From the NCBI GenBank assembly GCA_008012315.1, contig SSEL01000022.1, positions 38,095 to 102,094 of the forward strand: a DNA stretch of 64,000 nucleotides, written 5' to 3'. This DNA is from Rhodospirillaceae bacterium (lineage in GTDB: Bacteria; Pseudomonadota; Alphaproteobacteria; Dongiales; Dongiaceae). Positions 1 through 11,289 of this stretch are shown piece after piece. The position numbers were made by a program, and so were the translations under genes. Each line of letters begins with the position of its first letter. Position 1 is the first letter of the stretch. Below the pieces are notes generated by a model. It searched no databases and had not been told where the DNA came from. It saw only the letters and a list, made by a program, of their open reading frames with translations.

Positions 1-253
1 CACCAAGGCCATGGCGCAGGAAGGCGCGGCCAAGAACATCACCGTCAATTCGATCTGCCCCGGCTATATCGATACCGAGATGGTGCGCGCGGTGCCGGAA
101 GCGGTGCTGGAAAAGATCATCGCCAAGATTCCGGTGGGCCGTCTCGGCAAGCCGGAAGAAATCGCCCGCGCCGTGGTCTTCCTGGTGGCCGATGATGCCG
201 GCTTCATCACCGGATCGACCCTGTCGATCAATGGCGGCCAGCATATGTATTGA
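1..253 (+). CDS. phaB: Acetoacetyl-CoA reductase, C-terminal part
   Basis: This is the 3' end of a gene that begins before the window; the first complete codon is at base 2. The visible 83 residues are the C-terminal third of a short-chain dehydrogenase. They include the segment NITVNSICPGYIDTEMV and end in GSTLSINGGQHMY, the usual end of PhaB, which reduces acetoacetyl-CoA to (R)-3-hydroxybutyryl-CoA with NADPH for polyhydroxybutyrate synthesis in the cytoplasm. The catalytic Ser/Tyr/Lys residues lie upstream of the window and cannot be checked. A 3-oxoacyl-ACP reductase (FabG) is the alternative, but the ending favours PhaB. Confidence 0.88.
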   Translation, partial: TKAMAQEGAAKNITVNSICPGYIDTEMVRAVPEAVLEKIIAKIPVGRLGKPEEIARAVVFLVADDAGFITGSTLSINGGQHMY

Positions 254-278
254 TCGCTTCCAAAAGCGATCTTACCGG

Positions 279-310
279 CGGCGTCAGCTTTGCTGACGCC
301 GTTCTTTTTT
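279..310 (+). terminator. Rho-independent terminator after phaB
   Basis: A 9-bp perfect stem (280-288 with 292-300, GGCGTCAGC/GCTGACGCC) has a TTT loop and is followed by a T-rich run at 302-310. It lies 26 bases after the phaB stop and overlaps the 3' end of the convergent regulator gene. Confidence 0.85.
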
Positions 311-1024
311 GCCGCCGGCACTGGCGCGTGTCCCGTCCGGTTGCGGTTGCCGGACCTGGGTCAGCCAATCCTGCAGCAGCCGGCCGTCATCGGCCGGATA
401 GGTCGCCGCGAGAAGCTCGCCGCCTGTGATGCGGTCGGCACGGAAATGGCGATAATCCCGCCGCAACTCGCACCAGCCGCAAACCAGGGTCGCTTCGATG
501 AAATAGGCCACGGCGAGCGGCCAGATAACCCGCTTCGTCCGGATGCCGTCGCCATCGACATAATCGATCGCCATCTTCTGGCGGCCGCGGATCGCTTGCC
601 GCACATCGTTCAGATCGATCGATGACGGTACGCTGGCGCCAAAGGGCGAGACATAGATCGGCGGCACATCGAGATGATGGCGCAGGTGGTCCGGCAAGGC
701 GACCGTCACTTTCGACAGCACGCTGCGGGCCGCCGCCTGCAGCCCCGCATCGCCGGTCCGCTGAATCAGTTGCGCCCCGACCAGAATGGCATCGATCTCA
801 TCCAGGGTGAACATCAACGGCGGCAGGTCGAAACCCTGGCGCAGCATGTAGCCGAGCCCGGCCGCCCCTTCGATCGGCACGCGTCGCGCCTGAAGCGTGG
901 CGATGTCACGATAGACCGTGCGCACTGTGACTTCGAGTTCCGCCGCGAGATCGGCCGCCGTCAGCGGCGCCCTGGCGACCCGCAAAGCCTGAATGATATC
1001 GAAAAGACGATCTGCCCGGCGCAT
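284..1024 (-). CDS. WYL-domain transcriptional regulator (YafY/DeoR-like)
   Basis: This 246-residue cytoplasmic DNA-binding protein has an N-terminal HTH_11 winged helix (residues about 5-60, with LTAADLAAELEVTVRTVYRDI). A WYL-type ligand-sensing domain follows (about 135-215, including WPLAVAYFIEATLVCGWCELR). The fold and length are typical of YafY-like regulators, which usually control a neighbouring gene. The ATG at 1024 has an AGGAT ribosome site seven bases upstream. The gene is divergent from an EamA transporter, and a perfect inverted repeat lies between the two, so repression of the pair by this protein is likely. The ligand is unknown. The C-terminal tail is rich in Lys and Arg. Confidence 0.85.
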   Translation of the reverse strand: MRRADRLFDIIQALRVARAPLTAADLAAELEVTVRTVYRDIATLQARRVPIEGAAGLGYMLRQGFDLPPLMFTLDEIDAILVGAQLIQRTGDAGLQAAARSVLSKVTVALPDHLRHHLDVPPIYVSPFGASVPSSIDLNDVRQAIRGRQKMAIDYVDGDGIRTKRVIWPLAVAYFIEATLVCGWCELRRDYRHFRADRITGGELLAATYPADDGRLLQDWLTQVRQPQPDGTRASAGGKKERRQQS

Positions 1025-1044
1025 GGATTGATCCTAATAAAATC

Positions 1045-1068
1045 CTACTGACACCACGATGTCAGTAG
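1045..1068. promoter_or_regulatory. Candidate operator for the WYL regulator
   Basis: CTACTGACA, six bases, TGTCAGTAG: a perfect 9-bp inverted repeat in the divergent intergenic space. The half-site core TGTCA recurs at 1071 and 1080. The repeat starts 21 bases upstream of the regulator's start codon. Binding by the regulator is inferred from position and symmetry. Confidence 0.6.
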
Positions 1069-1131
1069 ATTGTCACTATTGTCAGCATGAAACGAGGGAC
1101 GAGAAAAGCAGGATCCCGGGAAAGCGAGCTT

Positions 1132-2004
1132 ATGCAGCAGGCAAATCGTCATCGGCTCGGCATTTTGATGGTGACTGGCTCGGCGGTCGCCTATAGCACG
1201 GCCGGCTATTTCACGCGGCTCATCCCGCTGGATGTCTGGACGCTGTTGTTCTGGCGCGGAATCTTCGCCGGGCTGTTCATCGCGGCCATCCTGGTCTGGC
1301 AGAACGGAAGCCGCAGCTTCATCGTGTTGCGCCAGATGGGTTGGCCCGGCCTCCTGATCGCCGCCCTCTCGACCACCGGCATGATGTTCTTCATCAATGC
1401 GCTCCGCCTGACCACGGTGGCCGATGTGGCGCTGCTTTTCGCCGCCACCCCTTTCGTGACTGCTCTATTCGCCTGGCTGGCGATCGGCGAGACGGCAAGC
1501 CGGGCAACGCTGATCGCCAGCGCCATTGCCTGTATCGGCATCGTGATCATGGTCGGCAATGCGGCCAGCGCGACGAACCTGCTCGGCAGCCTGCTGGCGC
1601 TCGGCATGATCTGCGCGATCTCGGCGATGATGGTGGCGGTGCGGAAATTCAAGCAGGCCGATATGGTGCCGGTTTCCTGCGTCTCCTCCTTTTTGACCGC
1701 TTTGATCATCGCCCCCCTGGCGAGGCCACTGGCAGCCAGCCACGCCGATCTCTTTCATCTGGCGCTTTTCGGCGTCACGCAGCTCGGCCTGGGGTTGCTG
1801 CTGCTGACGACCGGAACGCAATTGATCTCGGCAACGGAGTCCGCCCTGATCAGCGCGCTGGACACACCGCTTGCGCCGATCTGGGTCTGGCTCGCTTTCG
1901 GCGAAGTGCCGACCTCAACGACCTTGCTGGGCGGCGCGCTCGTCGTCCTCGCGGTGATCGGCCATATCCTGGTCGAGATGCGGCAACACCCCGCTCCCGC
2001 TTGA
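1132..2004 (+). CDS. EamA-family (DMT superfamily) exporter
   Basis: This inner-membrane protein of about 290 residues has ten predicted hydrophobic segments arranged as two EamA repeats, the architecture of drug/metabolite exporters such as RhaT and YdcZ relatives. Typical landmarks are the start GILMVTGSAVAYSTAGYF and the end of the second repeat with LDTPLAPIWVWLAFGE. An in-frame start exists at 1087, but its first 15 residues are charged and unlike the family, so the ATG at 1132 was chosen; neither has a strong ribosome site. The substrate cannot be read from sequence. The divergent WYL regulator and intervening inverted repeat suggest inducible expression. Confidence 0.82.
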   Translation: MQQANRHRLGILMVTGSAVAYSTAGYFTRLIPLDVWTLLFWRGIFAGLFIAAILVWQNGSRSFIVLRQMGWPGLLIAALSTTGMMFFINALRLTTVADVALLFAATPFVTALFAWLAIGETASRATLIASAIACIGIVIMVGNAASATNLLGSLLALGMICAISAMMVAVRKFKQADMVPVSCVSSFLTALIIAPLARPLAASHADLFHLALFGVTQLGLGLLLLTTGTQLISATESALISALDTPLAPIWVWLAFGEVPTSTTLLGGALVVLAVIGHILVEMRQHPAPA

Positions 2005-2094
2005 TCGATCCGTTTAACGTTCGTTAATCCTTTCGGCTCAGTCTGACGGCATATGTCTGGATGCATATGATTGAGTGCAGCAAGAGGATGCGGC

Positions 2095-2601
2095 ATGGCG
2101 AAGCAGATCGAGGCCGCCGACAGCGCCGATAATGTAGAAGACCTTCCCGATCAGCCGAGCGAGCTGGCGGAGAGCACCCATGCCGAATTGCTGATGATGT
2201 ATAGCGAATGCGCCCACAGCATTCGCTTCGCCAAGGCACAGCAATGGCACACGATGGGCGGCGTGCTGCTGATCTTCATCGCGCTCGGGATCTACAGCAA
2301 TTACCTGGGCACCTCGTCGCTCGCTTTGAAGACGGCGTTGGGCCTCAGCATCCTGTCGAGCATCGGCGGGATCTATTCGCTGATGATCTATCAGTTCTGG
2401 CAGGCGACCGAGCGCCAGAAGCTTTCCTTCATCGCCGACCGCTTCTCCAGCACCTTGCGTCAGGTGCGCGGCCTGACCGGGCGGCAGGAGGCCGATCTGC
2501 AGCGTTATGTGCTGCTGTTCTTCATGGTCTTCTGCATTCTCGCCGGCAATTGGCTGCTGGTGCTCTACGTCACGCCGAAGCTGCACAACCTGGCAGGATA
2601 G
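2095..2601 (+). CDS. Membrane protein of unknown function
   Basis: I do not recognise this 168-residue protein. It has a polar N-terminus of about 45 residues, then two hydrophobic segments (about 55-75 and 80-100) forming a hairpin, a charged amphipathic stretch (about 105-135) and a third hydrophobic segment near the C-terminus (about 143-165). The arrangement resembles small inner-membrane proteins of the RipA/YoyC kind, but no motif identifies it. The ATG at 2095 has AGAGGA about eight bases upstream; an upstream TTG at 2071 is less likely. It converges on the aminotransferase gene with a 17-base gap. Confidence 0.65.
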   Translation: MAKQIEAADSADNVEDLPDQPSELAESTHAELLMMYSECAHSIRFAKAQQWHTMGGVLLIFIALGIYSNYLGTSSLALKTALGLSILSSIGGIYSLMIYQFWQATERQKLSFIADRFSSTLRQVRGLTGRQEADLQRYVLLFFMVFCILAGNWLLVLYVTPKLHNLAG

Positions 2602-2618
2602 AACACCAGCATCGTCGA

Positions 2619-3805
2619 TCAGGCAGCCGCGTCGGCAGCCAGGCGCGCAGCGATCTCCGGCATCCAATCCTTCTCCACATTGGCAAAGGCGACGCGCAGA
2701 TAGTCTTCCTGGCCGGGGCCGAACATCGCCCCCGGCAAAGCCAGCAGATTCTGGCGATCGACCAGGCGGCGCGCCACATCGGCGGCGCTTTGGCCACGAT
2801 GCGGATGCCGCACATAGGCGAAATAGGCGCCGGCGCTGATCAGCTCATAGCCGAGATCGTTGCGGCTCAGCGCCGATTGCAATGCCGTGAGGCGGTCGCG
2901 CATCAGCAGGGTGTTGCTGCGCCGCCAGTCGCCCAAGGCATCGAGGCCGCGGATCGCCGCCAATTGCCCGATTCGCGGGGCGCAGATCGCCACCGTATCC
3001 ATCGCCTTCGCCACTTCCTCGACCAAGGCCGGTGCGCCAACCAGGGCCCCGACCCGGTAGCCGGTCAGGCAGAAGACCTTGGAGAAGCTGTAGAGATGGA
3101 TGAGCGTGCCCGCCCAGTCCGGATCCTGGAAGAGATCATGCGGCGCATCATCATGCGGCATGAAATCGCGATAGGTCTCGTCCAGGATCAACGCAATGCC
3201 GCGCGATTTCGCCAGCCGATAGAAGCGGCGCAACACATCCGGCGAATAGACGGTCCCGGTCGGGTTGTTGGGCGAGATGATGAGCAGCGCGCGGGTCGCA
3301 GGACCGATCGCCGCCGCGATTTCATCAAGATCGGGAATGCCGCCATTATCCGGGCGGAAGGCGACATGCTTGGCGCGGATGCCCTGCATGTCCAGCCACA
3401 TCTGGTAATTGAAGTAATAAGGCAGCGGCAGGATGATCTCTTCCCCCGCCTTGGCCAGCGACAATGTCGTCAGGCAATAGGCCTGGTTGCAGCCGGCGGT
3501 GATCAGCACATTTTCCGCCCTCACCTTGCCGCCATAGGCCCGCACGATATCGGCCGCAAGCGCCTCACGAAGAACCGGCATGCCTTCGATATCGGTATAA
3601 CGCGACGTCGCCGGCTCGCCGATGATGCCCGCGAGGTGATCGGTCAGCGCCGCCGGCGGCGCGTAACCGGGCACCGCCTGGCAGACGTCGATCAGCGGCT
3701 TGTCGGCGGGGAAATTGCGTCCCTTGATCCAGCCATGGGCTTCGGCGATGGGCGGCGCCACCACCCGGCTGAGCAGCGGGTTGACGGTATAATGCAAGTT
3801 CCTGC

Positions 3806-3809
<4 letters not shown>
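2619..3809 (-). CDS. PLP-dependent class I/II aminotransferase
   Basis: This is a 396-residue fold-type I aminotransferase. Visible landmarks are the cofactor-binding segment [11 protein letters not shown], the substrate/PLP segment [10 protein letters not shown], the Asp motif [10 protein letters not shown] and the Schiff-base lysine in [16 protein letters not shown]. It resembles aspartate/alanine transaminases of the MalY/PatB-AspC group; the amino donor and acceptor are unknown. Its ATG overlaps the stop codon of the upstream acetoacetyl-CoA synthetase gene by four bases, so the two are probably translationally coupled. The pairing suggests it acts on a metabolite linked to acetoacetate or ketogenic amino-acid breakdown, which is inference. 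Confidence 0.88.
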
Positions 3810-5794
<1,985 letters not shown>

Positions 5795-6182
5795 CGGTCC
5801 TTGTACGTGTTCCTCAAACCCGGCGGCAAATGAACCACCCGGATGTCGCGCGGCGGGCGCCTAATCTGCGGTCGAGACCCGGCTTTGACAAGCCGAATCG
5901 GGGATTGTTTTTATCCCTCGCACCGCCCCTGATCCTAATGATCATTCCCTGTCAAACTGGCCTCGACGCGACCCGAAATCGCATCTGCGGCTTACGACTC
6001 CTGCACCGGCCGTTTGAGGGGTCGAATGGAAAACTCACACCTATGTATATAATAAGCCCTGTTTTCCGAAGAGTCATCGATTTATCCGCTGTGTCGTAAC
6101 AGAGCGCTTTTATCAGAAGCGCCGATTGAACAAACGCCACCTGTCGAAGCGCAGATGGCGACGGCTTACCGAGGAAGACAAT
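5795..6182. other. Intergenic region between aacS and the chemoreceptor gene
   Basis: 388 bases without a gene. It must hold the divergent promoters of aacS and the chemoreceptor. Two small hairpins are visible: CGGCTT/AAGCCG at 5880-5895 and GCGCTT/AAGCGC at 6104-6122. A TTGACA at 5885-5890 lacks a convincing -10 element. Nothing else stands out. Confidence 0.5.
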
Positions 6183-7889
6183 ATGAGCGCTGCAACCTGG
6201 CTGCATCACCGGCCGATGGTCACCAAACTCCTGATCGCACCGGCCTTGGCTTTTCTCGTGACGATCGGTCTTCTCGCCGCCTCCGCCATCGGGTTCCGCA
6301 CCCAGGCCGGCTATCTGCGCAACATGGGTGACGATCAGGATCTGGTGATCAGCGTCGCGCAGGCTTTCCGGGAAATCTCCACCACTCATGCTTTGCTCTA
6401 TCGCATCACCGCGCAGGGCACGAATTCCACCAATTTCATGGATGCAAGCCAGCTCGACATGAATGCCGCGGTGGCCGAGATCGAAAGCCACATCACCGCC
6501 GCGGAAAAAACCATCGCCGGGTTCGCGGCGGCCATGCCCTCGGTCGACGGCCTGCAAAAGGTCAAGGCCGATATCGCCACCTATCACGAAATTCTCAAAA
6601 AGGTGACCGACCTGGCGTCGCTCGGTTCGGCGTCGGCGATGAAAAAGATCCTCGATGCCGACAAGGCCTTTTTGGCGCTGCAAGATCCCTTCGTCTCGCT
6701 GCAGAAGCAATTACAGGACGCATCGCAGCAACGCCAGGACGCTGCCGGTCAATATAGCGCGCGTATCCAGCTTGGCCTCACCATCGCCGCCGCCTTAGGT
6801 CTGCTGGCGATGACATTGATCAGTTTCTGGCTGGCCCGCCTGCTGGTGCGGCGCGTGCGTGTCCTGTCCGACAGCGTCACCATCCTGGCATCGGGCCAGA
6901 CCGATATCGCGGCCATCGACACCCGGTATCGCGACGAATTGGGCCGGATCGAAACGGCCGTCATGGTGTTTCGCAACAAGCTTGAGGAGAACCATCGCCT
7001 CGTCGCGGCACAGCAGGCGACCGCCGCCGCCAATGCGGCACGCCAGCAGCGCCTGGAAGAGGCCGTGCATCGCTTCGGCCAGCAGATCGAGAGCATCGTC
7101 CGGCATGTCGCCCAGGCGGTGGATCAGTTGCACGGCTCGGCCAGCGATCTGAAGGAAACGGCCGGCGCCGCAAATAACCAGGCCGATGCCGTCGCCGGCG
7201 CCTCGGCCGAAGCCAGCACCAATGTCGGCGCCATCGCCTCTGCCGTGGAGGAACTGGCCGGATCGCTGGCGGAGATTAGCCGCCATGTCCAGGAATCCCA
7301 CCGGATTTCCAGCACCGCGATCGATCGCGGCCGGATCACCCATGAGCAGATGGATGCTTTGACCGGCGCCGCCGAACGGGTCGGGGAAATCACCGATCTG
7401 ATCCGCGACATCGCCCGCCAGACCAATCTTCTGGCGCTCAATGCCACGATCGAAGCGGCGCGGGCCGGTGAAGCCGGCAGCGGCTTCGCCGTCGTCGCCG
7501 GCGAGGTTCGCGGCCTGGCCGACCAGACGGGCCGCGCCGTCGCGGAAATCGGTGAGCGCATCAGCGAAATCCGCAATGCTTGCAGCAGTGTCGCCAACTC
7601 CACCGGCGACGTCCTGTCGATCATCCAGCAGATGACCGGCCTGTCCAGCGCCATCGCCGATGCGGTGGAAAACCAGAACGGGGCAACCAAGGGTATCGCC
7701 GTCAATATGCAGGCCGCCGCGGCCCGCACTGCGACCGTGTCCAGCACCATTCAGGACCTGTCCCGCGCCGCCGGAACCACAGGCAGCGGCGCGCATCAGG
7801 TCTTCAATGCCGCCGATGCCCTGAACGACCTTGGCCGGCATCTGCGCCAGGAAGTCGATGTTTTCCTGAAAGTGGTCGAAGCGGCCTGA
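6183..7889 (+). CDS. Methyl-accepting chemotaxis protein
   Basis: This transmembrane chemoreceptor has about 568 residues. TM1 lies at about 17-39, a periplasmic helical sensor at about 40-195 and TM2 at about 200-222, followed by a HAMP segment and the cytoplasmic signalling coiled coil. The conserved hairpin tip reads [20 protein letters not shown] around residue 415, which contacts CheA and CheW. It ends in DVFLKVVEA without a CheR/CheB-tethering pentapeptide. The start at 6183 (MSAATW) has GAGGA upstream; an earlier in-frame ATG at 6126 adds a charged leader and is less likely. No chemotaxis operon is next to it, so it is an orphan receptor of unknown ligand. Confidence 0.92.
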   Translation: MSAATWLHHRPMVTKLLIAPALAFLVTIGLLAASAIGFRTQAGYLRNMGDDQDLVISVAQAFREISTTHALLYRITAQGTNSTNFMDASQLDMNAAVAEIESHITAAEKTIAGFAAAMPSVDGLQKVKADIATYHEILKKVTDLASLGSASAMKKILDADKAFLALQDPFVSLQKQLQDASQQRQDAAGQYSARIQLGLTIAAALGLLAMTLISFWLARLLVRRVRVLSDSVTILASGQTDIAAIDTRYRDELGRIETAVMVFRNKLEENHRLVAAQQATAAANAARQQRLEEAVHRFGQQIESIVRHVAQAVDQLHGSASDLKETAGAANNQADAVAGASAEASTNVGAIASAVEELAGSLAEISRHVQESHRISSTAIDRGRITHEQMDALTGAAERVGEITDLIRDIARQTNLLALNATIEAARAGEAGSGFAVVAGEVRGLADQTGRAVAEIGERISEIRNACSSVANSTGDVLSIIQQMTGLSSAIADAVENQNGATKGIAVNMQAAAARTATVSSTIQDLSRAAGTTGSGAHQVFNAADALNDLGRHLRQEVDVFLKVVEAA

Positions 7890-7934
7890 GAGGCGGGGCA
7901 GCCTAAGAATCGGGGTATCTTGGGAAAATGCCTT

Positions 7935-8321
7935 TTATTCGGCGAGGCGTTCCAGGCTTTCCCGGGCCCGCGCCTGATGTTCCGGCTTGATGTGCCGGGC
8001 AACGCTGCGGATGGCTGCATAGATGACGGCGGCATCATCGGTAAAGCCGAACCAGGCCAGGAAGTCCGGCACCAGATCAATCGGCACGATGAAATAGGCC
8101 AGCGCGCCGAACAGGATCGCCTTGACCTGCAGCGGCGTCGACGGGTCGATGGCGCAGTAATAAGCCGCCACCGCTTCATCCAGAAACGGCAGCTTGGCGG
8201 CGACACGGCGCACTTTGCGCCAGAAGCCGGCTTCCACCGTCTTCTGGTCCTGTTTCAGCTTCTCGGGGTCGTAAACGACGACATCTCGCCCCGTCCCTTC
8301 CCCCGTCTGCTCACCCGCCAT
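7935..8321 (-). CDS. YkvA-family (DUF1232) membrane-associated protein
   Basis: This small protein of about 128 residues carries the DUF1232 core: YYCAIDPSTPLQVKAIL, then ALAYFIVPIDLVPDF, and the helix FTDDAAVIYAAIRSV. YkvA-like proteins are short, widespread and of unknown biochemical role. The start at 8321 was chosen because AAGGAG lies nine bases upstream; a longer reading frame begins at 8357. The C-terminal tail is charged (HQARARESLERLAE). It converges on the chemoreceptor gene with a 45-base gap. Confidence 0.8.
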   Translation of the reverse strand: MAGEQTGEGTGRDVVVYDPEKLKQDQKTVEAGFWRKVRRVAAKLPFLDEAVAAYYCAIDPSTPLQVKAILFGALAYFIVPIDLVPDFLAWFGFTDDAAVIYAAIRSVARHIKPEHQARARESLERLAE

Positions 8322-8438
8322 CCAGGCAATCTCCTTGCGAGGCTCATGGTGGCGCAATGCTTGCGCTCACCCTTCCAGATATAAGCCGCCGTTCTGGATA
8401 TAAGTCGGCGGGCCGGGTTTACAAGCGGATGCGGGCGG

Positions 8439-9374
8439 TCAGAATCCCGTGAGATCGGCCCCCTTCAAGGCCAGCAATTGCCGGGTTTCGGCCGGTGTCG
8501 CGACATCCAGGGAGAGGTTTTCCAGAATGGTGCGAATACGCCGCACCTGGTCGGCATTGCTATGCGCCAATTCACCCTTGCCGAGATAGAGCGAGTCTTC
8601 CAGCCCGACCCGGACATTGCCGCCCATGATCGCCCCCATGGTGACGAAACCCATCTGGTGCCGGCCCGCCGCCAGGATCGACCAGTGATAATCCGCGCCG
8701 AACAATTTGTCGGCGATGCGGCGCATCTGCAGCAGGTTTTCCGGATCGGCGCCGATGCCGCCGAGAATACCGAAGATGGTCTGGACGAAAAGCGGCGGCT
8801 TGACCAGGCCGCGATCGAGGAAATGCGCCAGGGTATAAAGATGGCCGACATCGTAGCATTCGAATTCGAACCTGGTGCCATGCGCCTCGCCAAGTTCGCG
8901 CAGAATGTGCTCGATATCGCCGAAAGTATTGCGAAAGATGAAGTCGCGGCTTCGCTCGAGATGCTCGCGTTCCCAGTCATGCTGAAACGCCGGGTATTTG
9001 TTGAGCAGCGGATAGAGCCCGAAATTCATCGATCCCATATTGAGCGAACACATTTCCGGCTTCGCCGCCAAAGGCGCGGCCAGCCGTTCCTGCACCGTCA
9101 TGTTGCTGCCCCCGCCCGTCGTCACATTGATGACGGCATCGGTCGATTGCTTGATGCGGGGCAGGAATTTCATGAAGATGGCCGGATCGGGGCTCGGCCG
9201 GCCGTCCTTCGGATCGCGGGCATGGAGATGCAGGATGGCCGCACCGGCTTCGGCCGCCGCAATGGCATCGGCGGCGATCTGATCCGGGGTCAACGGCAGA
9301 TAAGGCGACATGGTCGGCGTATGAATTGACCCTGTCACCGCACAGGTGATGATGACTTTGCGGGCGGCGGCCAT
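8439..9374 (-). CDS. BKACE-family beta-keto acid cleavage enzyme
   Basis: This 311-residue TIM-barrel enzyme belongs to the DUF849/BKACE family (3-keto-5-aminohexanoate cleavage enzyme, Kce). The family condenses a beta-keto acid with acetyl-CoA to give acetoacetate and a CoA ester, using a metal held by His residues. Recognisable segments are the start KVIITCAVTGSIHTPTMSPYL, the metal-binding AAILHLHARDPKDGRPSPD, INVTTGGG, CSLNMGSMNFG and the GRHQMGFVTMGAIMGGNVRVGLEDSL segment. The physiological keto acid varies within the family and cannot be assigned. Release of acetoacetate would connect it to AacS upstream, but the two are not in one operon. Confidence 0.9.
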   Translation of the reverse strand: MAAARKVIITCAVTGSIHTPTMSPYLPLTPDQIAADAIAAAEAGAAILHLHARDPKDGRPSPDPAIFMKFLPRIKQSTDAVINVTTGGGSNMTVQERLAAPLAAKPEMCSLNMGSMNFGLYPLLNKYPAFQHDWEREHLERSRDFIFRNTFGDIEHILRELGEAHGTRFEFECYDVGHLYTLAHFLDRGLVKPPLFVQTIFGILGGIGADPENLLQMRRIADKLFGADYHWSILAAGRHQMGFVTMGAIMGGNVRVGLEDSLYLGKGELAHSNADQVRRIRTILENLSLDVATPAETRQLLALKGADLTGF

Positions 9375-9527
9375 GGAAAACTCCCCTGCTTGGTCGTTTT
9401 GCTGTGATGCTGCCGTTCCCCGACCGTGCTGGCAACGATTTATTAACCAGCCTCGCGGCGTTATGGGGGAGCCGTATTCGGGCCGATAGACCCACCGAGA
9501 CCCCTGGGAGATATCCTGGAATTCATC

Positions 9528-10193
9528 ATGTCCAACGCGCGCAGATATCGCCCGCTCTTTGCCGCCCTGATCGGCGGCCTGGTCACGAGCTTCGCCCTGT
9601 CACTGCCCCAGATTGCCGTGGCACAGGCCAATCCGGCCCAGGCCAGCCCCGGCCCGAGCGGCAGTGCCGCCAATTCGCTCGATGTGATCGTCGATGGCGA
9701 GCGCCATAGCTGGCGCCCCCTGGAACAGGGCGCCGATACTGCCTGGGAAGCCTATCGCAAGGGCGATTACCAGGCCGCCGTGCCGGTCTTCGCCCGCCTC
9801 GCCAAGCTTGGCCATCCGGTGGCGGAATGGCTGATGGGGAACGTCTATTTCGCCGGCCAGGGTGTGCCGCAGGATTACCGCCGGGCCCTGGAATGGTTCG
9901 AGAAGGCGGCCGATCAGGGGCTCATGCAAGCCTATGCGCCGACCGCCCAGCTTTACGAGCAAGGCAAGGGAACGCCGCTCGATCTCGGCAAGGCCTATAT
10001 GTGGTACAACATCGCCATCGCCAACCTGCCCAACAGCGTCGAGCGCTATAACCTGATGAAGCAGCGCGATGCCATCGCCGCGCTGATGACCCAGGCCCAG
10101 ATCGAAGCGGCGCAGAAGCGTTCCTTGCTCTTCCAGCCGAAAAAAATCGTCCCACCGGATATCGAAACGGCGCGCGAGATGCTGGGCGAATAA
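9528..10193 (+). CDS. Secreted SEL1-repeat (TPR-like) protein
   Basis: This 221-residue protein has a Sec signal peptide (residues 1-33, positive start then FAALIGGLVTSFALSLPQ, cleavage near AVAQA). Two to three SEL1-type repeats follow (about 75-165), with typical motifs VAEWLMGNVYFAGQGVPQDY and ALEWFEKAADQG. Such periplasmic repeat proteins scaffold protein contacts; the partner is not evident. Its stop lies three bases from the convergent BetI-like regulator's stop. Confidence 0.82.
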   Translation: MSNARRYRPLFAALIGGLVTSFALSLPQIAVAQANPAQASPGPSGSAANSLDVIVDGERHSWRPLEQGADTAWEAYRKGDYQAAVPVFARLAKLGHPVAEWLMGNVYFAGQGVPQDYRRALEWFEKAADQGLMQAYAPTAQLYEQGKGTPLDLGKAYMWYNIAIANLPNSVERYNLMKQRDAIAALMTQAQIEAAQKRSLLFQPKKIVPPDIETAREMLGE

Positions 10194-10196
10194 AGC

Positions 10197-10928
10197 TCAG
10201 CTCTGGGTGGCCAGGCGCCGGGACTTTGCCGCCGCCGCCGCGGTCTTATCCGCATTGGCCTGGCCGACGATCGCCTGCGCGAATGAGGCGGCGATATAGT
10301 CCCGGCAAATCTGAATTGCGGTCCTCGCCTTCATCGAACTGCCGGGCACGGCAGAGGCGGACCATAGCCCTTCGATCAGAGCGCCGAGACCAAGTCCGAT
10401 CTGACGGGCATGGGTCGGCGACACGCCATGCCGGCGCGCAAGGTTCCGGCATTGGCGCAGGATTTCATCGCCGCAGCGCTTTTCGATCCGGTCGATCGCC
10501 TGAAGACTGGAATCACCGTGGCAGGCCTCGCCCCAGAACGCGAACCAGGCGGCTGCCTTCGGTTGGCTGAAAACCACGGCATCGAAAGCGGCAATCACCA
10601 TCGCATCGAGAATCTGCGGCGGATCGTCCAGCCCCTCCGTGCGCTTGCGCCAGACCGCCTCGTATTCCTCCGCCAGATTCTGGAAAGCGGCACGGAACAA
10701 TTCTTCCTTGCCGGCGAAATAAAAATTCGCGAGGCCCACGGAGAGACCGCTTTCTTTCGCAACGTCCTGGATGGTCGCGCGCGCCACGCCTTTTCGACCA
10801 ACCACACGAATGGCCGCATCGATCAGATGCTGCCGCTTACGCTGTCCTTTAGCCTGCTGGCCTCTCGGCTGTTGCTCTTTAGGCTGCGGTTCTTCGGTCT
10901 TCTGACCGTTTAATTCCTGCTTGGCCAC
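10197..10928 (-). CDS. TetR-family regulator, BetI-like
   Basis: This 243-residue regulator starts with an unusual Gln/Lys-rich extension of about 28 residues with repeated KEQQ/RGQQ/KGQR units. A TetR helix-turn-helix follows (ATIQDVAKESGLSVGLANFYF, about 50-75), then an effector domain similar to BetI, including the C-terminal LGLGALIEGLWSASAVPG helix. The start is GTG at 10928. BetI relatives sense choline or betaine aldehyde. The divergent neighbour is a polyamine-binding protein gene, so a polyamine or quaternary-amine ligand is possible (inference). A TTTGAA-TTCAAA palindrome lies between the two. Confidence 0.85.
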   Translation of the reverse strand: MAKQELNGQKTEEPQPKEQQPRGQQAKGQRKRQHLIDAAIRVVGRKGVARATIQDVAKESGLSVGLANFYFAGKEELFRAAFQNLAEEYEAVWRKRTEGLDDPPQILDAMVIAAFDAVVFSQPKAAAWFAFWGEACHGDSSLQAIDRIEKRCGDEILRQCRNLARRHGVSPTHARQIGLGLGALIEGLWSASAVPGSSMKARTAIQICRDYIAASFAQAIVGQANADKTAAAAAKSRRLATQS

Positions 10929-11007
10929 GTAACGTCTTTTCCTTTACCCGACGAAGTCTGAATAATGCAGCCCCTCAACCGGTTCAAGCATATCCGGGCA
11001 ACTTCCA

Positions 11008-11025
11008 TTTGAACAGTGATTCAAA
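11008..11025. promoter_or_regulatory. Candidate TetR/BetI-like operator
   Basis: TTTGAA, six bases, TTCAAA: a perfect inverted repeat whose TTGAAC half-site resembles BetI operators. It sits 80 bases upstream of the GTG start of the regulator and 265 bases upstream of the polyamine-binding protein gene. The rest of the 361-base intergenic region (10929-11289) contains no supported gene. Confidence 0.5.
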
Positions 11026-11289
11026 AATACTGGACTTCGCGTTTTTTGTCATGCGATGCTGCCGCAAAGCCGAATAAAAGAACAAAAATTCGGGGAGAGC
11101 GCGATTTCATGCCGGGGCAGACAGCCTTAGAAGGGACCAGGGCGACGTCGCAGAAGACGAGCGCTTCGCCGGCCATCTTTTTGCCCGGCAATTCGACAGC
11201 GATCCGGAAACGGTTCGGCGTGACCGTGTCGTCATCAGCCAGCAAGCTTTTCTCTAACCATAAATATTACCGTTCATGGGAGTTTGATG

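Noticed and set aside
5885..5914. Sigma-70 promoter with TTGACA before the chemoreceptor gene
   Set aside because: The matching -10 hexamer at 17 bases is only TTTTTA-like and the start codon is almost 270 bases away; too weak to annotate.
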